In this document: piece after piece, positions 1 to 6,742 of the stretch
How the letters are laid out: every line of letters starts with the position of its first letter
Position numbering within the stretch: position 1 is the stretch's first letter
Source: an uncultured Peptococcaceae bacterium
GTDB lineage: Bacteria; Bacillota; Peptococcia; Peptococcales; Peptococcaceae
NCBI GenBank assembly: GCA_902492275.1
Contig: CABUKW010000138.1
Location: 1-8,024, forward strand
Direction: 5' to 3'
Length of the DNA stretch: 8,024 nucleotides
Notes under the pieces: generated by a model
Databases searched by the model: none
Told to the model about the DNA's origin: nothing
The model's input: the letters and a program-made list of their open reading frames with translations, nothing else
Made by a program: the position numbers and the translations under genes

Positions 1-61
1 TATGAGCAATATCTACGACGTGATCGCCTTTCCGCGGGCGGTACGCAGCGCTGAATTTTAA
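1..61 (+). CDS. asnS: Asparaginyl-tRNA synthetase, C-terminal end (partial)
   Basis: The frame entering at the left edge reads MSNIYDVIAFPRAVRSAEF and stops at TAA 59-61. The pattern (N)I-x-D-V-I-x-F-P-R followed by a short tail ending in A-x-F is the usual C-terminus of bacterial asparaginyl-tRNA synthetase, the class II enzyme that charges tRNA-Asn in the cytoplasm. Only about 20 codons are present, so no catalytic motif can be checked. Aspartyl-tRNA synthetase has a similar D-V-I-A-F-P-K stretch, but there it is normally followed by a longer tail, so AsnRS fits better. The ATG at position 2 is an internal methionine codon, not a start. No hairpin terminator is visible after the stop, so read-through into the next gene is possible. 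Confidence 0.7.
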   Translation, partial: MSNIYDVIAFPRAVRSAEF

Positions 62-82
62 GCCGGGAAAAATTGGTTCAAA

Positions 83-114
83 ATAAGCATGATAAAACAT
101 AAGCATGATAAAAC
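83..114. repeat. Perfect 16-bp tandem duplication
   Basis: The unit ATAAGCATGATAAAAC occurs at 83-98 and again, immediately adjacent and identical, at 99-114. A partial third echo (TATAAAAC, 123-130) follows. It lies in the 95-base spacer between asnS and yajQ. Each copy contains a GATAAA hexamer that could pass for a -10 element, and TATAAA at 123-128 is another. No convincing -35 sits at the right distance from any of them, so promoter activity here is only a possibility. Confidence 0.85.
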
Positions 115-156
115 AGGAATCGTATAAAACATGGATAGAGAAGGAAGGGAACCCTT

Positions 157-654
157 ATGGCAAAAGAACCAAGCTTTGACGTCGTATCAGAAGTTAATAT
201 GCAGGAGGTCAGCAATGCGGTCAATCAAACTTTGAAAGAGATTACCCAGCGCTTTGACTTTAAAGGCAGTAAAAGTACGGTAGAAATTGAAAACGGCAAT
301 TCTATTAAAATTGTGACAGAAGATGATACCCGTATGCGCAATATCGTGGATATTTTGCAGAGCAAGTTTATCAAACGGGGCGTGGCTATCAAAAATTTGG
401 AATACGGCAAAGTAGAGCCGGCGGCGGGCGGCATGGTGCGCCAAAGCATCCGCGTTAAACAGGGCATTGAAGCCGACGTTGCCAAAAAAATTACGAAGGA
501 CATCAAAACCTTAAAGGTGAAGGTGCAGGCTCAAGTACAGGATGATCAAGTGCGGGTCAGCGGTAAAAAGATAGACGACTTACAGGCGGTGATTGCCTTT
601 TTGAAAGGTCAGGATTATGGCGTAGAATTGCAATTCAGCAATTTCCGTTCCTAA
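157..654 (+). CDS. yajQ: YajQ family (UPF0234) nucleotide-binding protein
   Basis: The 165-residue product has the usual length and end-to-end character of the YajQ/UPF0234 family. It opens with PSFDVVSEVN, continues with the conserved R-F-D-F-K-G-S segment near residue 32, has a basic-rich second half, and ends in the typical L-Q-F-x-N-F-R. Family members are small cytoplasmic proteins with two ferredoxin-like subdomains. They bind nucleotides or RNA, and some proteobacterial homologues bind cyclic di-GMP; which ligand applies here cannot be read from the sequence. The start at 157 is supported by AAGGAAGG at 141-148, eight bases upstream. It follows asnS after 95 bases and precedes ccpN by 18 bases, so it is probably co-transcribed with ccpN. 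No defects are seen. Confidence 0.92.
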   Translation: MAKEPSFDVVSEVNMQEVSNAVNQTLKEITQRFDFKGSKSTVEIENGNSIKIVTEDDTRMRNIVDILQSKFIKRGVAIKNLEYGKVEPAAGGMVRQSIRVKQGIEADVAKKITKDIKTLKVKVQAQVQDDQVRVSGKKIDDLQAVIAFLKGQDYGVELQFSNFRS

Positions 655-672
655 CGATGAGGGGGAGAAACC

Positions 673-1302
673 ATGCAGCTCAATGAACGACAGGGAAAAA
701 TTGTAGAAATCGTAAAAGCCTATGGCCCCATCACCGGAGAAAAGGTGGCAGAGCGTTTGAATTTAACCAGAGCTTCTCTGCGCCCCGACTTAGCCTTTTT
801 AACGCAAATTGGACTGTTAGAAGCTCGTCCGCGGGTAGGCTATTATTACAAGGGAGACCAAAATCCTTTTAGTATCTATGAACGCATGACCGAATTAAAA
901 GTGGGCGACCATCAGTCTAAGCCCATTACGGTAGCTGAAAGCACCTCTGTTTATGACGGCATTGTCAGTATGTTTGTCAATGACGTGGGCACTATTTATG
1001 TGGTGAATGAAGAGCAGGAGCTGGAAGGCATCAGTTCCCGTAAGGATATGCTGAAAATCGCCATCGGTAAAGCGGACATCAATCAACTGCCCATCGGTGT
1101 GATTATGACCCGTATGCCCAATATTGTCGTCGCCTATGAAGAGGAAAGTCTCTGGGAAGTGGCGAAGCGGATGATCGAGCATCAGATTGACGGCATGCCT
1201 GTTGTGCGCAAGAACAAAAACGGCCGCTTAAAAGTGGTGGGCCGTGTGACCAAAACCAATGTAACGCGCGCTTTTGTCAGCTTAGGCAGCAAAGAATCTT
1301 AA
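673..1302 (+). CDS. ccpN: CcpN-type transcriptional repressor (HTH plus two CBS domains)
   Basis: The 209-residue protein has a winged-helix DNA-binding domain at about residues 5-60 (recognition region around LNLTRASLRPDLAFL). Two CBS modules follow, at about 75-137 and 140-205; the second contains the typical I-D-G-M-P-V-V strand and ends V-G-R-V-T-K-T-N. Length and order match CcpN/YqzB, which in Bacillus subtilis represses gluconeogenic genes (gapB, pckA) and the small RNA SR1, with the CBS pair sensing adenine nucleotides. That role is transferred from the family, not shown here. The start at 673 has GAGGGGGAG at 658-666. In many Firmicutes this gene is followed by the PPDK regulatory protein; here it is followed by a terminator and the giant gene, so the usual neighbour is absent. 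Confidence 0.87.
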   Translation: MQLNERQGKIVEIVKAYGPITGEKVAERLNLTRASLRPDLAFLTQIGLLEARPRVGYYYKGDQNPFSIYERMTELKVGDHQSKPITVAESTSVYDGIVSMFVNDVGTIYVVNEEQELEGISSRKDMLKIAIGKADINQLPIGVIMTRMPNIVVAYEEESLWEVAKRMIEHQIDGMPVVRKNKNGRLKVVGRVTKTNVTRAFVSLGSKES

Positions 1303-1319
1303 ATATATTTCATAAATAG

Positions 1320-1350
1320 GCTCCGGCATTTTTGTCGGAGCTTCTTGTTT
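1320..1350 (+). terminator. Rho-independent terminator after ccpN
   Basis: GCTCCGGCA (1320-1328) pairs with TGTCGGAGC (1333-1341) as a 9-bp stem with one G-U pair and a TTTT loop. The T-rich tail TTCTTGTTT follows. It begins 17 bases after the ccpN stop and separates the yajQ-ccpN unit from the giant gene. Confidence 0.85.
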
Positions 1351-1415
1351 GGAACCTAAAAAAGCTCGGAACACAACCGTATTATGTATACAATTCAGAT
1401 AAAAATAATTTTCAG

Positions 1416-1444
1416 TTGTAATTTTTTTATGGATTCTGCATAAT
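1416..1444 (+). promoter_or_regulatory. Sigma-A-type promoter of the giant gene
   Basis: TTGTAA (1416-1421) and CATAAT (1439-1444) are separated by exactly 17 bp, and the spacer carries a run of T. Transcription would start near 1451, which is the position of the longest-frame ATG. That ATG would therefore be at the very 5' end of the message with no ribosome site, which favours the ATG at 1478 as the true start. Confidence 0.65.
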
Positions 1445-1464
1445 AGAAGAATGAACTTGAATAA

Positions 1465-1470
1465 AGAGGG
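1465..1470 (+). promoter_or_regulatory. Ribosome binding site that decides the giant gene's start
   Basis: AGAGGG (within AAAGAGGGTGG, 1463-1473) lies seven bases before ATG 1478. The alternative in-frame ATG at 1451 has only AGAAGA directly abutting it, with no usable spacing. Confidence 0.7.
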
Positions 1471-1477
1471 TGGCAGA

Positions 1478-4400
1478 ATGGCTCACATTGTAGATGAAGT
1501 ACAAGCAATTTTTGAACAAAACGTAGTTTCCGAATTTTTTCTGCAGCAGCCGCAGTTATTGTTGCGGCGGGCAGAAACCCAGCAGGAGGAATTAAAATAT
1601 GGTATGGTGGCGTTGCTGGAGCAGGCAACGCCGTGGACCTGCGCTGAGGTGTTGGCGCTTTGTAAAGAAATTTGCCCCCAGTGGTACGAAACAGAACCGG
1701 AGAAGGGCTGGCTAGAATACACCTATTGGTATATCATCAGTTGGTCTTATCCGGACAGCGTGTTTATGGAATTTCCAATGGAATTTCAACCGGGCGCCAA
1801 TTTTTTCATGCGGGTGCTGCGCTGTATGTTGGACTACACACTGGCCCATAAAGCATTCAATCCCTTCACGGACTTTGAATTTTTGGATTTGGCTACCTTA
1901 CCGGACCATATCATCAAAGAAGAGTACGAGCGGTTTTTGTATTACTTCCGCAAGCTTTATCTTTATGAATTGATGTATATCGGCAAGGAGATTTTCTTCT
2001 TTAACACGTTAAGTCACATCGCCGGCGTTCACTATGTAGCTATGCATGTGGCACGGCAGTTGAAAGAAGCCGGCGTTCCCATTAATCTGGCCCTGGTTTC
2101 CGGCGCCGCTGTGGGGCACGACATTGGAAAATTCGGCTGCAAGCCGTCAGAGATGCGGCGTATGGCCCATCTGCATTATTATTATACCGGACAGTGGTTT
2201 GATGAGAAAAATATGCCTACCATTGCCCATATTGCTGTCAATCATTCCACCTGGGATTTGGAGCTGGAAAATCTGCCTTTGGAATCCCTTGTGCTGATTT
2301 ATGCCGATTTTCGGGTGCGGCGGGAGGAATGTGACGCGCCCAAAGAAAAAATGGGGATTTTTACATTGAAAGATTCCTTCCATATTATTCTCAGTAAGCT
2401 GGAAAACGTAGACGCAGCCAAAGAGCGGCGGTACCGCTATGTATATGCCAAGTTGAAAGATTTTGAGGACTATATGGAAAGTCTGGGCGTAAACACCGAC
2501 TTTTCCAGCCGCAAGCTGCAGCCGGTGGTACAGAAAGACATTGCTCTGGTGGATGCCCAGGAGTCCATCACCAATTTTAAATTTTTGGCCATTCGGCACA
2601 ATATCTGGCTGATGGAATTCCTGAATACGGAAACGTCTTTCGGTACCTTATTGGAAGCAGCCCGCAGTGAAAAGGACTGGAAAAATACCCGAGCTTATAT
2701 CCATATCTTTGAAGAATATTACACCTACATGACCCAGCGGCAAAAGAGTATGACGTTGAATTTTCTGTATGAGCTGCTGATGCACCGGGAAGGGGATATC
2801 CGCCGTCAGGCCGCCGCTTTGATGGGGCGCATTATTGTGCGCTATGATGAAATCTATCGCAAAGAGCTGCCTGAAGGTGTGAAGCTGCCGGTAGGGCAAA
2901 CGACAGCTTTGTCGCTGTGGCAGCGCTATATCAATATGATTATTGTGCCGGATCACAAAATTACCGAGCGTCATAAGCGGTGGCTGGGCTACACCTTGAA
3001 AAACATGGTGACGGTGGTGCTGGAATGCTGTGCCGAAGAAGACCAGTATGACTATCTGGATGTGCTGCTTTATTATTATCACGAAGATCACTGGGACGAT
3101 GAAGTGGCTTTCATTTTGATGGATACCTTAATTTCGGTGCCCTTGCGGCTGTGCGAGCCGTTCCAGCTACAGGAACTATTAGAATTTACCCGCAATATGC
3201 TGCGGCGGGATAATCTGGAAGTGCAGGCGGCCGCCTTACGGTTTCTGCAATATCTAGCCAGCCAGACCAATTTGTTTACCACCTTCCAACAGCAGATACT
3301 GGATAGTTTGCAAACCATTGCACTGGACACAGTGCCAGTCGGTTTCCGCTATAACATGAGTAAAATTTATGCCAGCTTAGGCGCCGCGCAAGAAGCGGCA
3401 GCGCTGCAATTAACAGTAGAAGAAGAACAACGGGCCGCTTCTGAGCTGTTCTTAGAAAACTTGAAGGTGGCGACGCCATGGATGCTGAAATTGACCAATA
3501 TTGATTTCCTGTTGGAGGTGGCCCATCACCGCTCCATTTCCATGTTGCAGGTGGCAACCCATCTGTCCAATATTCTGAAAGTCGGCGAGCGCATCAGCGT
3601 GCGCCATCGGGCCGGGCAAGGGTTGGTGACCATTGCGCCGCTTTTAACGCCGGAAGAGCGGAATGAACTGGTAATTGAGCTGACCAAAGGGCTGGAAATT
3701 GGGGAATACGAGTTCTCCAAATATATTCCAGAATATTTGGGGCAGATTGCGCTGTTTTTACAGCCTCAGGAATTGGATGAAATTATTCAGGATTTGCAAA
3801 AGCTGCTGCGTAATGCCAACAATCGGGTGGTATCGGTAGCCTTAAATACATTGGGCGTTATGCTGGAACATTATCCGGTGTATCAAGAGCGCTTTGGCGA
3901 AAACAGAGAAATTATAGAAAACCGGCGCCGCATCATTTTGGGGATGCTGTTAAGCGGTCTGTCCAGCTATGAGGAAGAGGTCAGCTCCGAAGCTTTTATT
4001 GTGCTGGGCCATCAGTTGTTTGGCTCCAGCCTGCTAACGCTGGAACAGAAATATGAAATCTTCTTCCTGGTATACAAGCGGATGCTGATTTTAATTCATG
4101 ATAAAGAGCTGAGTGGCTTGGCCTTCTTTAATCGAGCCGGTTCCCTGAACCATATTTACCGGTTTATTTCTGATTATTTGATGGAATACGGAAAATTTGT
4201 CATTCCGGAAATAGAGCGCATCGCCTTTTTCCCGGGCACCTTTGACCCGTTCTCGTCCAGCCACAAGGGCATTGTGCAGGAAATCCGCAATCTGGGCTTT
4301 CAGGTATACTTGGCGCTGGATGAATTCTCTTGGTCGAAGAAAACCCAGCCGCGGATGACGCGCCGGCAGATTATCGTTATGTCGGTAGCCGACGAAGAAA

Positions 4401-6340
4401 ACGTATATCTGTTCCCTGATGACATTCCGGTGAATATCGCCAATGATGGCGACTTGGCCAAGCTGCAGCAGTTGTTTCCAGGTAAAGAAGTATACATTGT
4501 AGTGGGCAGCGATGTGATTCTCAATGCGTCCTCCTATAAAAAGGCGGCCCATCCAGGCTCTATTCACACCTATAACCATATAGTGTTCCGCCGTGCAGAG
4601 GGCAACACGGAAGCCGCTTCCACCGAGCAGGAACAGCGGATTGAGCAGACTGTGCGCAATGCAGTACAAGGCGATTTGATTTACCTGACGCTGCCAACCT
4701 ATTTGGAAGACATCAGCTCTACCCGCATTCGGGAAAATATCGACTGTAACCGCGATATTTCCAACCTAATCAGTCCGTTGGCCCAAAACTATATTTATCA
4801 TTACGGCTTGTATTTGCGCGAGCCGCAATATAAACCCATTTTGCAGGCCAAAAATATCAAGTTCGATTTTGTGACAGAAGAAAGCTCGCAGGATGTATAT
4901 CAGCTTCTGGTCAGCTTTGCCCAAATGGAGGACTTGATGGAAATTCTTTCTGATCATTGGCAAAAACCGGGCGCTTTGCTGACCTTATTGAAGGACAGCA
5001 GCCAGGAGAACCGGATTGTAGCTTTTGCGCTGTCTTATACCATGGAAACCACAGACATGTACGATGTTTTCCACAATGCCGATATTGTGGAGTGGCTGCG
5101 CAACCGGATGTTTGGCAAGGTGGCCGTATTGACCGGCGTTTATCAATTGGCAGAGGAACCGGTAAAACATGCAGAACAGCTATTGCTGACCGAAACGTTG
5201 GCCTATTATTTGGAGCAGGATTATGGTTATGCTATGTACTTAGGGCCAAAAGCACAATCTACAGAAGCAGTGCTACACCGTCAGGGCTTTTTGCCAGCGC
5301 CATGGAAAGATGATACGGCAGTGCTTTATGTGGTGGATATGCGCTCGCCGCTAACGCTGTTAAAAAATATTGAAACCACCATCAAGGAGCCTTTTAACCG
5401 CAATGAACGACTTCTGGCTGTGGTAGAAGAAAGTCACCACCGTTTGCAGGAAATTATGACCTCGCTCTATCCCGGCAATTTGGTTTTATCCATTGATGCC
5501 GGTATTATGCACCATAAGATGCTGCAAAAGATTACCCGGGCCAACCATGTGCCCAATGAGCCATTGCCGGTGCGCAAATTGGGAAAAAATATGTGCGTGC
5601 CTTTCGGCAAAATTTTGCGGGGTATGGTCGTACCAAATACAGTTACCAAAACCTTACACAGTGAAAAGGTGTATGACGGCGATATTAAAAACTTTACCAT
5701 TCAGAATTTCCCATTTTATTCTACGCTGGAAAATCAGGTGCGCACCATCAAATCCTTTGACCAGCCTGTAATTTTGGTGGATGACCTGCTGCATAAAGGA
5801 CACCGCATTCGTGGTTTGGAGCCGATTTTGCGCCGGGAAGGCGTGGAAATTGACCGTATGGTGGTGGGAATTTTGTCAGCCAGAGGGAAAGATTTGATGG
5901 CTGTGCGGGATTGTCCAGTAGAGAGCGCTTATTTCCTGCCACGCCTGAAGGGTTGGTATGTGGAGTCCACACTATATCCTTTTATTGGCGGCGATATGGT
6001 AGCCCGTAACGAAGAAACCGACGCCAATTTGATTCCGTCCATCAACTTTATTCTGCCCTATGTGGTGCCCAGCTATATGAAAGATGTGCAGCGGGATGCG
6101 CTGTATTATTTCTCGCTGACCTGTCTGGAAAATGTGCGCGATATTTTACAGGTGCTGGAGGAAGAATACCAGCAGGTATTTGGCCGCCGTTTAACCTTAG
6201 GCCGTTTAGGCGAAGCCATTATCTCGCCGCGCTGCCCCGACAGAGGAAACTGCGGTCAATACGATAAAAATATTGCGCCGTCGGTGTATGTAGAAGATGA
6301 TATCCAGAAACTAATCCGGCTGCAAAGCATCATGGCTTAG
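1478..6340 (+). CDS. Giant multidomain protein: HD hydrolase / HEAT-like / NadD-like nucleotidyltransferase / GNAT-like / PRTase-like
   Basis: The product has 1620 residues from Met 1478 and no signal peptide or membrane segment, so it is probably cytoplasmic. Order of parts: (1) a helical N-terminus. (2) An HD domain at about 175-285 with candidate ligands H180/H185, H214-D215 (GHDIGK), H231/H233, H256 and D277, a spacing like YqeK-type HD phosphohydrolases. (3) A helical region at about 345-905 with HEAT-like units such as DIRRQAAALMGRI and NRVVSVALNTLGVM. (4) A NadD/cytidylyltransferase-like domain at about 912-1115: GTFDP at 920-924, HKGI at 929-932, GSD at 1010-1012 and SSTRIR at 1080-1085. 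(5) A GNAT-like fold at about 1125-1290. (6) A PRTase-like domain at about 1300-1515 with VILVDDLL around D1435-D1436. (7) A C-terminal tail with C1586 and C1592. The second His of HxGH is Ile, and the PRPP loop reads HKGHR instead of the usual T/S-G-x-T. The gene has its own promoter and no clear terminator. The overall function is unknown; nucleotide or NAD-type metabolism or sensing is inferred. Individual calls: HD and nucleotidyltransferase good, PRTase fair, GNAT tentative. Confidence 0.85.
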   Translation: MAHIVDEVQAIFEQNVVSEFFLQQPQLLLRRAETQQEELKYGMVALLEQATPWTCAEVLALCKEICPQWYETEPEKGWLEYTYWYIISWSYPDSVFMEFPMEFQPGANFFMRVLRCMLDYTLAHKAFNPFTDFEFLDLATLPDHIIKEEYERFLYYFRKLYLYELMYIGKEIFFFNTLSHIAGVHYVAMHVARQLKEAGVPINLALVSGAAVGHDIGKFGCKPSEMRRMAHLHYYYTGQWFDEKNMPTIAHIAVNHSTWDLELENLPLESLVLIYADFRVRREECDAPKEKMGIFTLKDSFHIILSKLENVDAAKERRYRYVYAKLKDFEDYMESLGVNTDFSSRKLQPVVQKDIALVDAQESITNFKFLAIRHNIWLMEFLNTETSFGTLLEAARSEKDWKNTRAYIHIFEEYYTYMTQRQKSMTLNFLYELLMHREGDIRRQAAALMGRIIVRYDEIYRKELPEGVKLPVGQTTALSLWQRYINMIIVPDHKITERHKRWLGYTLKNMVTVVLECCAEEDQYDYLDVLLYYYHEDHWDDEVAFILMDTLISVPLRLCEPFQLQELLEFTRNMLRRDNLEVQAAALRFLQYLASQTNLFTTFQQQILDSLQTIALDTVPVGFRYNMSKIYASLGAAQEAAALQLTVEEEQRAASELFLENLKVATPWMLKLTNIDFLLEVAHHRSISMLQVATHLSNILKVGERISVRHRAGQGLVTIAPLLTPEERNELVIELTKGLEIGEYEFSKYIPEYLGQIALFLQPQELDEIIQDLQKLLRNANNRVVSVALNTLGVMLEHYPVYQERFGENREIIENRRRIILGMLLSGLSSYEEEVSSEAFIVLGHQLFGSSLLTLEQKYEIFFLVYKRMLILIHDKELSGLAFFNRAGSLNHIYRFISDYLMEYGKFVIPEIERIAFFPGTFDPFSSSHKGIVQEIRNLGFQVYLALDEFSWSKKTQPRMTRRQIIVMSVADEENVYLFPDDIPVNIANDGDLAKLQQLFPGKEVYIVVGSDVILNASSYKKAAHPGSIHTYNHIVFRRAEGNTEAASTEQEQRIEQTVRNAVQGDLIYLTLPTYLEDISSTRIRENIDCNRDISNLISPLAQNYIYHYGLYLREPQYKPILQAKNIKFDFVTEESSQDVYQLLVSFAQMEDLMEILSDHWQKPGALLTLLKDSSQENRIVAFALSYTMETTDMYDVFHNADIVEWLRNRMFGKVAVLTGVYQLAEEPVKHAEQLLLTETLAYYLEQDYGYAMYLGPKAQSTEAVLHRQGFLPAPWKDDTAVLYVVDMRSPLTLLKNIETTIKEPFNRNERLLAVVEESHHRLQEIMTSLYPGNLVLSIDAGIMHHKMLQKITRANHVPNEPLPVRKLGKNMCVPFGKILRGMVVPNTVTKTLHSEKVYDGDIKNFTIQNFPFYSTLENQVRTIKSFDQPVILVDDLLHKGHRIRGLEPILRREGVEIDRMVVGILSARGKDLMAVRDCPVESAYFLPRLKGWYVESTLYPFIGGDMVARNEETDANLIPSINFILPYVVPSYMKDVQRDALYYFSLTCLENVRDILQVLEEEYQQVFGRRLTLGRLGEAIISPRCPDRGNCGQYDKNIAPSVYVEDDIQKLIRLQSIMA

Positions 6341-6402
6341 CATAAACGGTAAAAAGAGCAGAAGCCTTTTGCAGTATAAAATCAGTCGTTGGATTTTGGA
6401 TT

Positions 6403-6633
6403 ATGGAACTTGGGGGGAGCGTGGCAGTGCTTTTGATGCTGCTAGGCATGGAACTATCGGAGCATTTCAATCATGCCCTGTTTTGAATTGGTCTGTGCAT
6501 GATCATTGTGGCAATTGGGCAAGGAGGTTTCTTTTATTGTTGCTCATATTGTAACTGCTGGTTGGATAGCAAAGCACGGCTTTCTCGCTTCTGTTCAGAG
6601 TATGGATGTAATTTAGAAGAAAAGGAACGATAA
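6403..6633 (+). pseudogene. Small membrane/zinc-ribbon protein interrupted by in-frame TGA
   Basis: From ATG 6403 the frame gives 27 codons with a hydrophobic stretch (GGSVAVLLMLLGMEL), then TGA at 6484-6486. The same frame then continues 48 codons to TAA 6631-6633: a second hydrophobic stretch (IGLCMIIVAIGQGGFF), a C-S-Y-C pair at residues 47-50, the ribbon-like LDSKAR, then F-C-S-E-Y-G-C-N-L and an acidic/basic tail. This is the layout of a small protein with two membrane segments and a C-terminal zinc ribbon. The TGA sits where TGG (Trp) would fit between the membrane stretches. The second CxxC has become C-S-E-Y (TAT where TGT is expected). Both changes are G-to-A transitions, consistent with decay. 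No good ribosome site precedes 6403. The exact family is not recognised, and two unrelated small ORFs remain possible. Confidence 0.5.
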
Positions 6634-6742
6634 CAAAGAGAAGCGTACTTGCTTTATAAAAGTGGGATGAATTTGATAGGGTACCATCAGAGAAATCTTT
6701 CTAAAAAATTTGAAACAAATACGAATTTTAAGGCTGGGATTG

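Noticed and set aside
1451..1477. In-frame ATG at 1451 as start of the giant gene
   Set aside because: It falls at the predicted transcription start and has no spaced ribosome site; ATG 1478 has AGAGGG seven bases upstream.
2147..4669. Several long minus-strand frames opposite the giant gene
   Set aside because: They are antisense shadows of the coding strand, without ribosome sites or recognisable motifs.
6356..6375. Possible terminator after the giant gene
   Set aside because: GCAGAAG and CTTTTGC are complementary with one wobble, but only one base separates them, so no proper loop forms, and no T run follows.
6484..6486. TGA as selenocysteine
   Set aside because: No clear hairpin follows the codon, and Trp fits better between two hydrophobic segments; a second decay-like change is present in the same frame.
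6369..6554. A 61-codon frame starting with TTG after the giant gene
   Set aside because: It is out of frame with the better-looking membrane/zinc-ribbon frame, lacks a ribosome site and has no coherent features.
6710..6742. TTG 6710 as start of the AT-rich gene
   Set aside because: No ribosome site precedes it, whereas ATG 6743/6746 have AAGG and GGGA at good spacing and begin a normal basic/hydrophobic anchor.
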